A stretch of DNA of 64,000 nt from Hepsetus odoe (lineage: Eukaryota > Chordata > Actinopteri > Characiformes > Hepsetidae): assembly GCA_017165825.1 (NCBI GenBank), contig CM029379.1:17939028-18003027 (forward strand), read 5' to 3'. The notes under the pieces are model-generated. The model was not told the DNA's origin and did not search any database. It worked only from the letters and a program-made list of their open reading frames with translations. This document shows positions 46,912 to 59,665 of the stretch, one piece after another. Made by a program: the position numbers and the translations under genes. How positions within the stretch are numbered: the stretch's first letter is position 1; each line of letters starts with the position of its first letter.

Positions 46912-47271
46912 AATACATATTTAAAAAATTACTATTTTATATTTCAGGTGAGTGTAACTTGGTGAATCAGTTTCTAGAGTCATAAACTGAGGCCGTCTAC
47001 CACACAAAAAAAATACACTTCTTAAAGCTATCACTCAAAACACAGCACCATTGATAACCCTGCCTGGTCTGTTCCAAGTAGTAGTAGTAGACAGTTTTTT
47101 TTACATTACATTTACAGTGTGCATGAGAACAGCCTGTAGGGAACCATCACTCCCCACACATCATAGCCCCGCTCTTCACGCAATGCATCACAAGACCAGC
47201 CTGCAGATGTGCTGTGTGTGCTTTTTATTGTGTGGCTGAAGCGACTGATGATGGAGGTGAAAGGGTAGAAC
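46912..47271. other. Upstream flank of pseudogene C
   Basis: From about 47170 it matches the promoter-proximal sequence of copies A and D (GCAATGCATCA...). It has the short upstream frame at 47251-47268. No other gene. Confidence 0.5.
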
Positions 47272-49900
47272 ATGCTCCTCAACTCCAGGACTCCTCCAGC
47301 TCTTGTGGGGTTGTTTTGCTGTCAGTTTGCTTCTGCTTTCCTTAAAATCTTCTAATCTAATGAGGAGTCTGAAGCTCTGGAATAAAATTCAAATTTATTA
47401 TTTCAATTATTTCAGTCTCATTTACTGTGACAAGTGTGGAAATGATGGACCTGATGTCTGTCAGGAGAAACAGACTGGGTTGTGTTTACTGTCAGACATG
47501 AGTTTCTGAATTAGAGGCTCTGTGTTTGCTCTTCTTTTGTGTTTTTTTCTTCATGGTTGAGTTTTGTCTAGAAGGGAAATGACTGTTATGTCAGAAGGGA
47601 ATATCACTGTCTGTGATATTTTAGAAGGAAAGTGTAGAGAGTGATCAGTGTTCCTCCTCACACAGCATGTAGTTCACTGTACCTGCACTAAATATGGAGA
47701 GAATGAAGTCACAGGTTTGCAAAAAATACCTGCTTCTGTCCAAGTTCAGAGTCCTTGTTGAAGCCTGTGGGATTGTGGCTTCAGAAATAGACTGAAATGT
47801 AATATCTGCTGGATCTGAGAGTATCTAGATTGAAATCTGCTCCTTACATTGTTTCAGGTCTGCTGTAGAAGAGGTGATAAAACTGCATGAGCTGGAAGGA
47901 AATGCCCTCCATGCTGGACTGACTGGAGTTCAGAGTAATGCTCAGATACTGTGGTTCTATAGACCTGAGGAAACAGATATAAATAGATCTTTAGAGGAGA
48001 GATCAATACGGAATAAAACAGAGAGAGATTTGGGGACAGACTGGAGCTGAACAGAAACAGTGGATCTTTAACCATCAGAAACATCAGCAGAGAAGATTCT
48101 GGAATTCATAAATTACAGATTATTGCTGGAACATCCTCAGTCTGGAGTTTCAATGTTGATGGTTATGGTGAGAAAAGATCCTTCAGATTGATGCTCATGT
48201 GCCACAAAACTAAAACATTCATTTAACATGTAGAGGATGATGAATTTTTTTTGATTATTTCAGACCTTAAAATCATGAAATGAGCATTTTAGTCCAATTT
48301 CACAGAAAGTTTCCATCAGTTTCTAGTCTTTGTCGTATTTTTTTTGGCTATTGTAGAATTAATTAAAGCTGGATATAGCATTAAAAACTAATAAATAAAA
48401 TGTTTCAAAATAATTTTAATAGTTGCAATTATTCTTATTTATTTGTAATGAACTAGAACAAAATATATTTTTCTAATAATTAAGTAACAAAATGTCAGTT
48501 CAGCTTTTATTGATATTTAAATATGTAAACAAATGTGACACATAATTATTGTTGCTATTATAATTAGTAGTAGCACTATTGTGTTGTGTTGGGTGAGAGG
48601 AGGATGGATAGGATTAACAACAAGTATTGTAGAGAAAGAGCTCAGATTGGACAGTAATGTAGACAATGTCAGAGAGGCAAGATTTTGGTCTGGTTTGGAC
48701 CTGTCCAGAGGAGAGACGAGGAGTATATCAGGAGATAGATGTGGAGGATGGAGCTGCCAGGAAAGGGGAAAAGAGGAAAGACAAAGAGGAGATTAATAGG
48801 TGTGGTGAAAAAAGACATGCAGGCAGTTGGTGTGAAAAAGGAAGTTGCAGAAGACCAGAGGAAATTATTATTATTGTTATTGCAATATTATACAGTCCTA
48901 AATGTTTTCAGTTTTATTTTTTATTTATATTTTTAAAAATCCACTTAAAACTTTCTCAAAGCTGTGCTTTATTCCTCCTAATCATCTGATCAGGAGTGAG
49001 GAGAAGTTGGATTCTTCTTCTGTTGTCTACTTAAATTGGTCACAAATGTGTTTCTTGGTTCGGTTCGTTACTGCAGGTCAGAACTAAGTAAATTACATTC
49101 AGAAATGGTTCTTTTGGAAAGTATTTTTTCTATGTGATCACGTCCATCAGACACTTTAACTTACCCTATTTTAGATGATCACTTTATAGTGAAGTTAGTG
49201 GTTCCATTTCCTCAAAAAATGTGTTGATTTATTGTTATTACCTTTATTTATATTTTTCTATGTTATAGCTCCAGTATCAAAACCAGTCATAAATGATCAG
49301 ATGAAAAAGCAATCAGGATGTCCCAGAGAGTCATGTTCTCCTGTGTGTTCTGTGGAGAACAAGAAGGATTTGAGTTTATCCTTGTATGAACAGAAAGAGA
49401 GACTCTCCAGCATCATTAATTCCAGTGAATGTCTTTATCTTATTTAGCTTCAGCACGTCCGTCCGGTGGAGGGGGGTTGATTTTTGAGTGAAACAGACAT
49501 AGGCTAATCCAAACTGCACAGAGTTTAAGGAGTGTTACCTTAATAAAATGCTTACAAAAATTTAGACAATTGTAATTTAGACAAAAACGTGTCCGAGTTT
49601 AACCCTCTGAATGCTGGGTGATCCTGTTTGGCATGAGCAGCTCAGATACAGGATGGATTGATGGATGGATAAGATTTTGAAAGCTTGTTTTTGAATGATT
49701 ACTGTTCTGATAGATCTCTACACATGATCTTTAGCATTTCATGACTGTAGCTTTTATTAATGTTAAAATCCTGTTTTTCTGTATGAGTTGTGTGTCTTTA
49801 CTAAATTCTACTATTCAATGTATTACAGGAAAATAGAGCTGGAGTGACAGAAGATCAACAGTGAAGTGTCTCAGTAATTTACTCTTCTATCACAACATAT
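47272..49900 (+). pseudogene. Copy C: SLAM-type receptor pseudogene
   Basis: Exon equivalents: 47272-47320 (MLLNSRTPPALVGLFC, donor changed to GTCAGT), 47858-48167 (IgV), 49269-49446 (part of IgC2) and 49829-49900 (last exon). The IgV exon has lost about 10 bases after CTGCTG, giving TAG at 47866-47868, and has at least two more deletions (near 47905 and 47985). In IgC2 the core tryptophan is leucine (LSLYEQ for LSWYE). The exon breaks at TTATTTAG, and the transmembrane and first tail exons are missing. The last exon has TGA at 49862-49864. Multiple independent lesions mark it as dead. Its 3' part matches copy 0 at the window start. Confidence 0.9.
48575..48872 (+). mobile_element. LINE 3' fragment in intron 2 of copy C
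   Basis: The longest version of the intronic LINE fragment: GQCQRGKILVWFGPVQRRDE-like traces, then MELPGKGKRGKTKRR and KKDMQAVGVKKE, matching the C-terminus at 61-273. Confidence 0.65.
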
Positions 49901-50198
49901 CTGTTTTTCACTACCAGAGCTTTTTATGCTTCTGTGTTTTTTTTGTGAAAAATATAATTTAGTCTGTATAAAACCTGGTTTTCAGCCACACCACAGTGAA
50001 CACAGTGACTTTTTTGTTAAAGGTTTTTTTTTCCAATTTGTTTATATGATTGTTGTGCCATAGGTTGGTGGCTTGTATGATTGTCAATTTATTTTTTTAT
50101 TTTTGTTCCTTTTGCCTGAACCTGTCTGAGCGCCTTAATCAAGATTTTATTCTTCACCTGATGATGATTTAATGAATCCCCTTTTACCCAGAAAGAGC
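49901..50198. other. 3' flank of pseudogene C
   Basis: Matches 1022-1300. No gene. Confidence 0.5.
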
Positions 50199-50346
50199 AA
50201 ATTTACTCTGTTATACAAGCTGTACACTGACTGCTTTACATTGTATCAACATGTCATATCTTCCGTGTTGTCTCATGAAAATACAGAATAAAATATTTAC
50301 AAAAAGTAAATGAGTGGTGTACTCACTTTTGTGAGATACTGTATAT
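50199..50346 (-). mobile_element. Terminal repeat of a Tc1-like transposon
   Basis: It ends GGTGTACTCACTTTTGTGAG then ATACTGTA, the standard end of a fish Tc1 family. It is the opposite end of the element seen at 1735-2475 in the sister block, so the two blocks kept different parts of one insertion. Confidence 0.7.
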
Positions 50347-50349
50347 GTT

Positions 50350-50612
50350 TGGGCAGTGGTGGCCTAGTGTTTAGGGATTAGGCTCCAGGATCAGAAGGTC
50401 ATGGGTTTGAATCCCAGGCCAGTAGGCTGCCCTGAGGTACCCTTGAGCAAGGTACTGTCCCCTTCACTGCTCCCTGGGTGGTTTCAATAGCTGCCCCCTG
50501 CTACATGTGTGTGTATGAGTTAAAAGCAGAGGTATATTTTTGTTTTGGCTCACTGTGAGCTGTGCTGTGTTTCACAATGACAAGAATAGTCATTTTCACT
50601 TTCATATGTGTC
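50350..50612 (+). mobile_element. V-SINE shared with 2476-2737
   Basis: Head, core and AATGACAAGAATAGTCATTT end as in the sister block. Confidence 0.8.
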
Positions 50613-53600
50613 ACAGAAACACAGAACTGAATAAAATTAACTGACGTGTTAATTTACACAAAAGCTGTGCTGCATTTAAAACCACTCTGAAAGAATCAAA
50701 CTGAATCCAAACAAGCAAAATCTACTGTCAGCTTTAGCACTGAGTCTACAAAAACAAAATAAAACTCCCATGCACTTCTCTTAAATGAACACTGAGCAAG
50801 TGACCCCCTGAGGCTTACTTCACTCACACACACACCACTCAGGTTTCAGACGGGTCTATTTATTCCCACCGGATGGAGAGGAAATGCCATGTCTCAAACA
50901 CTTTCAAGAACCAAACACATTGTTCTCCACTATGTTTCTGTGTCTGAACCCTTGTTCTGGAATGATTACCTACAAGAGATACTCTGTAGTGACTAAACTG
51001 AAAACAAAAAACATCTAAACTGAAGCTCATGCTCACACAAGAGATTCCTATCACTAGACCACCACCACCCCTAACACATACTCTGTTATCATAACAGCCC
51101 AAGCTTCAGTTTAACCAGTATATTTGTCTTTGATCAAAACCTAAACTAGTACAACTTCTGTAGAGCTGAAAATAATTTTACCCACATTACAAAACATGTC
51201 CCACAAAAACCTGTCCAAAACACACTCTGTCTCAAGCTGATCTTGAACTGAGCCTTTATTTAAAGCAGTGACCTGGAGCAGAACAGTTTGTTCAGGCAAA
51301 TGAACCGATAAGAGAAACTGAGAAAGAAAGATGAGTGAAACACAACAGTAACATCCTCTAATATCAGAACAGTGTCCTGAACATGTGTGTTACTGGAAGA
51401 GTTCAGATCTTCATTGTGAAACATCGTGAAGATAAATGATCTCACAGTAAAAAATAGAGGCACAAATAAAACACATTGTCCGACTGATTCTATGTGACCG
51501 TAGACAGACAGTAATGGTGTTTTCAAAGAGCAGACGATGTCTCCCAGTAAACCCAGTCATTCACACCATTGCTGTTCAATGTTCTCCTAATTGTGGACTC
51601 ATAACTTTAACATTCGTCAATGGGAGAGAATCTTTAAATTCATAAGAAGTTACATTGGGTTTCTTTCCATAAAAAAACTTAAGTGTAAACGAAGTGTGAA
51701 ACACAGCATACGTCATTGTGAAACAGAACCTCTGATTTTCACCCATAAACACACTGTGCAGCAGAGGACAGCTATTTAAAGCATTCTGGGAGCATCGAAG
51801 GGGACAGTACCTTGCTCAAGGGTTCCTCAGGGCTACCTACTGGTCTGGGATTCCAACGCACAACCACCAGGCCAACATTGCCCCTGAACAATTCTTTGTT
51901 TGGGCCAGTTATTATGAAGATCAGACTTTGATAGATCTCTTTTTATTAAATAAAAATTCTTCACTCATATCTAATAGTGATCTTCTGAAGGAAAATAACA
52001 ATTCTATTTTTAATACAGATCACCGTTAATCCTTGAGATTCACATACTGTTACTCAGATATGCATTAACAGATCCTTTTCCTCAGAAATGGCCAGGGATA
52101 CATTTTATTACATTTAACTTGGTACTGTAGTTTTAGGATTCGTATGAACATGTCATCATGTTTTATCATATTTATATTTACAAATGAAAGAATATTAGTA
52201 AAATGTAATAAACTATCAAGCACAGCTGTATATTAAGGTCCAGTATTAAACACAGCTTTAGCCGAGTTAATGACTCAGTTAATAAATATGTAATGTCTGT
52301 GGCGACACTGGAATCTCTTTGGAGATTACCTCCCTTTATTCTGACAGTGGAAAATAAAAGAAAAAACACCTCCAAATAAGTATTGTACCTGCTCCAGCTC
52401 CTACATAAATAAATACAGAGCAACGGGATTTAGCTTGAGTTATTGAAACTTTTAAGCTAGCAACCTCATTTATTAATGCTAGCGTTAGCAATATTTTTAC
52501 ACCAAAATATTCATGTCATTCAGTCATCCATAATGATGAACTGAAATCCACACACAATAATAAGAAATAATAGGATGGATAAAAGATGCTAATCCTTTAA
52601 GAAAAAATGACACCAAGCTCTCCCTTGGGGGAATTGTAGAAAATGGGAGGAGCCAAGGAGGTACCCCGAATTTATAGGGGCGTACCACAGGAGAAGACAA
52701 GGATAAGGAGCGGTTCTAACTAGACTAGTTTCATATTCAGAATCATTTTGATGGATTTTCCTGACAGAAGTCCTACATTTAAATAAACAGGATCTTCATT
52801 CACACAGCTTTAGCTCCTGTTTTCTTAGTGACTCATTATTACATGTTCACTGTTGTTTACAGTTGACTCACCTGTTCATTTCCCATGGTGCACTGCTCCC
52901 CCTCACATTGTGGAAAGAACAACAGATGCTGAATAAGTGATGATAAATGAATAATCTCACCAATCTATGAATGTTTAACATTATGGTTTTCAGGCTGGAG
53001 GATCCACTGGATCAGAACTGTATCTGAAACATGTACAGATTTGTGGATGATGGTAATTGGAGGAAGAACACATTAAACTCTTCAACAAATGGTGTCAAAC
53101 TGACCAGTTTATACTGTTTTTCTGAAATCCAGTCAAGCAGCACTTTATGATTCAGAATAAACAACATGAACACAAGAAAAAAGCCCAAATCCAGGCTGCT
53201 GGAGCTAAAATCTGCAGATGTCAGTCACTAAACACAACATTAGGTGGTAAAGCAGTTTGTGTTTGTTGCTCTCTGACCACATTTCCAGCCGTTAACAGCC
53301 CCTCGCTCTCACACACTGAACGGAAGTGTTGTTGAGTGTCAGGTTAAAATGTGGCCTCATGCTTAATTTTACACAGAGTTTACTCCTCCATCATGAAATA
53401 GTGACAGACTGAGAGTGAATAAACTGCTGAAAACATACAGAACTGTGACGACTCCACAGAGTGGGTAACATGGTGGTGTTTCAGTGTGAAGATTAAAATA
53501 CAGTGGGAAACGATAGAGCCATGCACAATGTGTGTGAAGATAAAACAGTAAAGTAATAATTTTAATCATTTGGGGCTGAACATTTCAACATTATTCATTA

Positions 53601-54171
53601 TTTTTAAAAACAGATCCCAATGTTCTACTTTTTAGTTAAAAAAAAATCCCTGTGAAATGATGAGGGAAGTGATTTCTTAAAGCATCTGTTCTGATCCTCT
53701 AATCTAGATATTTCTGTTTTGTCTTTATTTCAGTAACTATTAATATTTTAATAATAGGTTTTTCTCTCCTGCCCTCAGATCACTTACAGCAAGATATAAG
53801 GAGAGTTTTTACCCCAAAGCAGCAAAATAAATCCTGCAGAAACTTTAAAAACTGATGGTTGACTCTGTTGTTCTGGACTGTTAATGTCTGGTAACGCTAG
53901 AGATTTACTGGAATTATGGGAACTGTAGTCCTTCTATATTTACACTGAAATACTACAGCTGTGAAAAAGTGGATCATGAAACTATAAAAGAAATTAATTT
54001 TTCTATGAATTCTTTTATTGATTTAAACTTTGGTTTCCATCAAAACCTTCATCTAATCAGCTCATTTTCTGAATGAAAGACTGCTTTGCTATTTTTGTTA
54101 ATTAAAATTGTTTGTGTGTTTTTAAGATTATCTGCTGTCTAATATTTCTCGTATGTGTACAACTTTAACCA
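50613..54171. other. Intergenic flank of receptor D, duplicate of 2738-5848
   Basis: It includes a reversed V-SINE at about 51692-51895 that the sister block has only in part. From 51900 to 52200 there is sequence deleted in the alpha block. Other parts are near-identical to alpha. No gene is supported; the short open frames shared with alpha follow from DNA identity. Confidence 0.6.
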
Positions 54172-54181
54172 GTTTCACTTT
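54172..54181 (+). promoter_or_regulatory. ISRE-like motif upstream of copy D
   Basis: GTTTCACTTT in the same position as in copy A. Conservation could reflect recent duplication rather than selection. Confidence 0.3.
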
Positions 54182-54271
54182 AAAAACGCTGTTTCTTCCC
54201 GCAATGCATCATGGGCATGTCCAGCCCTGCACCTGTGTGTGTTCTTTATTGTGTGACTGGAGCAACTGAAG

Positions 54272-54289
54272 ATGGAGGGGAAGCGGTAG
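54272..54289 (+). promoter_or_regulatory. Five-codon upstream ORF before the receptor D start
   Basis: ATG-GAG-GGG-AAG-CGG-TAG, three bases before the main ATG and in its frame; counterpart of 5949-5966. Confidence 0.4.
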
Positions 54290-54292
54290 AAC

Positions 54293-57200
54293 ATGTTCTC
54301 CAGCTCCAGGACTCCTCCAGCTCTTGTGGGCTTCTTTTGCTGTAAGTTTGCTTCTGCTTTCCTGGAAATCTTCTAATCTAATGAGGAGTCTGAAGCTCCA
54401 GCGTCAAACTCACAGGATCTTTTCTCAGCCTTGTTTACTGTGGAAAGTGTGGAAATGATGGACCTGATGTCTGTCAGGAGACACAGACTGAGTTGTGTTT
54501 ACTGTCAGAGATGAGTTTCTGAATTGGAGGCTCTGTGTTTGCATTTCTTTTGTGTATTTTCTTCATGTCTGAGTTTTGTTTAGAATGGAAATGACTGTTA
54601 GGTGTATTAGAAGGAAGGTGTAGAGAGTGATCAGTGTTCCTCCTTCATAATAAACACTCAGCATGTAGTTCACTGTACCTGCACTAAACATGGAGTGAAT
54701 GAAGTTACAGTGTTGGAAAGACCTGCTTCAGTCCAAGTTCAGAGTCTTTGTTGAAGCCTGTGGGGTTGTGGCTTCAGAAATAGACTGATATGTAATATCT
54801 GCTGGATCTGAGAGTCTCTAGACTGAAATGTGCTTCTTACATTGTTTCAGGTCTGCTGTTCACAGCTGGAGAAGAGGTGATCAGACTGCAGGAGCTGGAG
54901 GGAAACACTGTCACTCTCCATACTGGACTGACTGGAGTTCAGAGTGATGCTCACATACTGTGGTTCTATAGACCTGAGGAGACAGATATAAACATTGTGA
55001 ACAGTCTGGTCTTTAAAGGAGAGACTAATACAGAATATAACAGAGAGAGATTTGGAGACAGACTGGAGCTGAACAGAAACAGTGGATCTTTAACCATCAC
55101 AAACATCAGCAGAGAAGAATCTGGAGTTTATAAATTACAGATCATTGCTGGAACATCCACGGTCTGGAGTTTCAGTGTTGATGGTTATGGTGAGTAAATA
55201 ACCCTCAAACTGATGGTCATGAGCTTCAAAACTAAACCATTAGTTTAACATAAGGATGATGAAAATTAATTTTCATTTTTTGTTTTTTATTCCGTACATT
55301 TTAATCATGAAATGAGTATTTTAACGCAGTTTCTTATATTTTTCTGTTTTTAGATTTTGTGCATATAATCAAAGGTGGACATAGCATTTAAAATACAAAA
55401 ATTATTTTAATAGTTATAATTATTCAGATTTATTTTAATGAATTAAGTTTTTAACAGTCCCAAAAGGAAAATTTTTCCAATTTTAATTTCCTAAGAAACT
55501 AATACACCAAATGTATTAATTAATTGTTGTTACCTGCCTCTTATTTATGTATTTATATTTTTATATTTTATAGCTCCAGTATCAAAGCCGGTCATAAGCA
55601 ATCTGATTAAAAAGCGATCAGGACGACCCAGAGAGTCATGTTCTCCTGTGTGCTCTGTGGAGAACGGGAAGGATGTGAGTTTATCTTGGTATGAAGAGAA
55701 AGAGAGGATCTTCAGCATCAGTAACTCAGATTCCACTGAACGTCTTCATCTTCCTCTGAATAAAACCAGTCCAGATGTTTCTACTTACAGCTGTGTATCC
55801 GCTAATCCAGTCAGCACACAAACAACTCAGCTCAGCTTTACTGAACTCTGTAACACAGGTGGGTCAGCATCATTTTCACTGTGCTTTTGTGTGTTTTTGA
55901 CACTAAATGTCACAATATTTTCCTTATAATTGGTCACTAGTTCATCTCCATGATGCTCCACTGATGCAGATCCACCTGATAATCACAGAGATTTCACACA
56001 GAAATGTGGTGTTTACTTCAGTATTTGATTATTTTCTGCAGTAAATTCTGTTTTTAAACTCTCACAGGTCAGAGTAATGAACGGGAAACACTCACATCAC
56101 TGCCTGCTGTTCTGACACCTGTTGTACTGATTGTTGTTCTATCAGTGATATTATTTACATGTTATTGGAAAAAGAAGAAAAAGAAACAAGGCAAGAAGTG
56201 CATCTTCTGCTTCATCACTTACATTTCATTTTTAATGTTTTTGTGTGGATTCAGTTCTGATGTGTTTACTACACTTCTATCATCTCCTCTTCTGTCTGTT
56301 CATGTCTGTAGATGATGAAGATGAGCTGAATTATACGGAAGTGAAAACTGCAGTCCACAATTCGAAGGAACCTGATGAGGTAAGTTAATAGATTTTACAG
56401 ATTTAAAAGCCAGTTTTAAGGTATACACACTTCATCACCATGGAAACAGCCATGTCCCTTCTACTGCACTGTAAACTGAACATCAGTATCTTTAGCTGGA
56501 GATGAACAGGAGTGGATTTCAGGATTGTCTCTATTTAAATTGTGTTTTTATGTAACATGTTTATGTTAAAATCTTCACCATGTGCTAATTTATTGTTTAT
56601 TGTGAATTATGGTGTTGCTGTGTTAAAAAAATAAATGTATCTCTCAATATATTGTATATACACTGTACTGTAGACTTGTTCACCTGATGAATCTCCTTCA
56701 GGAGAGAGAAGAGAAGTGCAGCTACTGGTGTTTATTTTACATTTTTAAAATAGTATATAGTAATAGTAGTATTTTGAGTATTTTTTCAGTAATTTATTGG
56801 TTCTTAAAATGCTGACTTTAGTTTTTTAGATTAAAAGTAATAAATTATTAGAAATAATAATAAAAAATACATAATACATTATTTTAATTGGGAATAAAGT
56901 GCTTTTTTAAGTTCAGCCTGAAGATTAAACAGTGTTGATCATGCAGACTCAACACGTGTGTGGGGGTGTGCAGTCTTTCAAAATTTGTTTCAGAGAATCG
57001 AATAACAATAAAGACGGGACCAGTCAGGCCGGTTTAACGTTGACTTACCAGGACCTTTTTTTACCACATCTGAAAGCACTTTTAGTTTTATAAACTTCAG
57101 TTTTACACAATTTAGCCTAGAATAAGGTGTGAAAAATATTTGTATATAATTAATATGTATTAATGGTCTTTAAGGTCCAATTATGGAACTGAAATATATT

Positions 57201-57484
57201 TTGAATGTTCAGTACATTTCAGTACAAGAGTAAAGATCCTTTTTGTACTTATGTTCCAAATTATACCCCAAAATTCACACTCTGTGTGTTTTATTTCTGC
57301 TCTGATCTCTACACATGATGACTTTTACATTCATGAAAGTACAGTTATCCTGAGTTGTTGTCCTGAATGAGCTGTGTGTGTTTACTGAACTCTACTGTTC
57401 ACTGTATTACAGAAAAACAGAGCCGGAGTGACAGATGATCTACAGCAGAACGACTCAGTGGTTTATTCATCCCTCGCAACTTAA
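54293..57484 (+). CDS. SLAM/CD2-family receptor, copy D (six exons, intact)
   Basis: Exons: 54293-54341, 54851-55189, 55574-55858, 56068-56190, 56312-56379 and 57413-57484, totalling 936 nt (311 codons plus stop). Phases are 1,1,1,1,0 as in copy A. The signal peptide is MFSSSRTPPALVGFFC then CLLFTAG. The IgV domain (about 25-129) lacks the canonical cysteines (VTLHTG, GVYKLQI) and has a different C'-C'' face from A and B (VFKGETNTEYNRERFGDRLEL, written in two parts: VFKGETNTEY and NRERFGDRLEL). The IgC2 domain (130-224) keeps four cysteines. A transmembrane helix is followed by KKKKKK-type residues. The tail has LNYTEV (Y273) and VVYSSL (Y306), both ITIM-like. The intron after exon 4 uses a GC donor (56191). 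Intron 2 lacks the LINE fragment found in A, B and C. ATTAAA at 57677-57682 may be the poly(A) signal. Predicted role as for copy A; ligand unknown. Confidence 0.88.
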
Positions 57485-59402
57485 CTCTGTATTTCACCAT
57501 CAGCATATCCTTTTATTCTTATAATCTGTTTACAGTTAATAAGATTTTTTTTTACTGCAAGCTTTTGCATTAGTTGATATTTAACCTGATTTTTGGTCAG
57601 AAACATTTACTTTTTCACACATTCATGTCATCAAATCTGTATTTGTTCTGTGTTCACTGTTTAAACTATAAATCTAATTAAAACAACATAATTAACTTCT
57701 ATAAAAGGGCTTTTCAGCCTTTTTATGATTTGTAGTTCAGTCGTGTGTCTATTTGTGAGTAGACAGATGTAGTCTGTTCATTTCAGTTCCTGCTGCCTGA
57801 ACTTGTCTGAGCAGTTAAATAAATGTATTCTTCACCACCATGAACACCTGACAAGCAGCTCACTGAATCTTCTCTTTACTTTAACATCTTTTTATATTTT
57901 ATACACTTTTTATATTTAAAACCTATCATAAAATTGTATCATTATAAGACCTTCCAAAACAGACTTAAGGAAGGTAAACTTAAGCTGCAGCCATTAAAAT
58001 AAGATGTGATTCTATAAATGACTGTAAATTTATTCCATTTACAGGCTTGTGTTTGTGTTTATTTAGTGGAAGAACCTCCTGCCTTTACGGACAGAAAGTG
58101 TGAGAGGAACACTAGTCATACCTGCAAGGAATAAACATCGGTGTTTTAGTGTAAAGGCAGATGGTATGTGATGATAACATGTCAAGTCCAAACTTGTTTT
58201 TTTGCTGCATCAAATGATTACTTGGAAAACGTCTGAGGTCAAGTCTTTGGTTAGAGACGCATCAAAAAACCTGGTGGAAACTCCCCCAGTTGGTCCTCAT
58301 GAAACAACATTAACCAACAGGTTAAAGTGAGTTTATTCTTCAAGGGACCAGCACAACCAACAACCCTCAGTCTGCTGCTCCACCTTCTCACATTTTACTT
58401 CCTGTTCAGAACATTAATGTCTGTAAACGTCTACAGAGTTGAAGTTTATCTTCATTCATACACATTTAATGATGTAGAAATGATCACATTTCCAGTAGAT
58501 ATTACAGCTGTTATTCTGTGACCAACAGAGCCCTTAGATTACACTGAACAGAGCTTTAGATCAAAACAAACATCAGCTTTTACTGATTCACTTCAGTGCA
58601 GAAAGCAGAAGCACTTAAGACTGAAAAGACCAGTACAGGTTTTATTTTCTTTCTTTTAGTGAACAGAGAGCTGCTCCTCTGTTCTTACTGTGGGTGTTGG
58701 CTGCTGTTCCAGTTAGAACATCAACCTCAGCAGTTTTAAAGTATAACTTTCACAACATCTCCCCCTGCTGTTCAGCTCTTTTATTCTTCATTACATAAAA
58801 TCTATCAGATCTTAAACAATTCAAACATCCAGTCAACTTTTAAATAATGTCTTTATTTCGACATTTCTAAACCTTTAAAAACTTATTCACCAAAACATTG
58901 AATTAGCCGGTAGGACCTAAACATTAAAACAATATTTTACATATTTTTCCATCTTCCACTTTTGCTAACTAGTGTTTGTTAAAAATAAATAAATCTCTTT
59001 AAAGGAAGGGTACTGCTAAACCCACCAGATATAAAATATAAAATAATTCAGACACTTCATACTCTTCATCACAAACAGATCAGACAAACAAAATAAATAG
59101 CAAAGTAAAATAAAAATGTCATAAACAAGCAGACTTCCTACTAAAAGTGAAAAAGTCTTCTAGGTCTTCTGAACACCAGGTTTTTAAACTGTTTCAGTTT
59201 AACTTACAGTTTTAGGTTCATCACATCAAACTTGCTTCCTGTTTTCTTCCCTCTTTTTTACTGTAATCTCACATTTTATCATCAAGTGGGATTATAATCT
59301 GTAATAATCTGTATTGTGTATCAGATTGTGTAACTAAATGTAGGTAATGTCAGTAAATGATAAAAGGGCTGATTCTTTAATCCAGTACATGTTTTCACTC
59401 AC
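57485..59402. other. 3' UTR-like sequence and conserved flank of copy D
   Basis: This is the uninterrupted reference for the flank: it lacks the Rex1, LINE and SINE insertions found in blocks alpha and gamma. No coding gene is seen. Confidence 0.55.
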
Positions 59403-59665
59403 CTTCACCTCCGTCCAGCTCCTCGCTGCTCCGTAAAGAGATCAGACCAGAAGAACCTGTCAGACACATCCCTCAAACAATGTCCACTTTCTTACTGGAC
59501 GGAGGAGCTGCCGGCTCTCCGACTCTCTGTTCATTACCACTTTCTTCTCTCTTTCACACTCGGACACTGAACAGTCCAGCAGATCAGCTCAGAGCTCCGA
59601 CCAGCGCCTCTCTGCGCTTCCTCCAACATGGAGAAGAGCTTCCAGATCTCCTCCTCCTCCATTGT
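59403..59665 (-). other. Minus-strand exon-like segment with splice donor (beta copy)
   Basis: Reading leftwards, an ATG at 59662 opens MEEEEIWKLFSMLEEAQRG and runs to a stop after 42 codons. A second ATG at 59469 opens 22 codons plus one base, MCLTGSSGLISLRSSEELDG, ending at GTGAGTG (GT at 59402-59401). The second frame and donor are conserved in the gamma copy (22600-22666). The segment is richer in CpG and GC than its surroundings, as a first exon or promoter would be. It is probably the first exon of a divergent or antisense gene; downstream exons to its left were not identified, and the protein family is not recognised. Confidence 0.4.
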
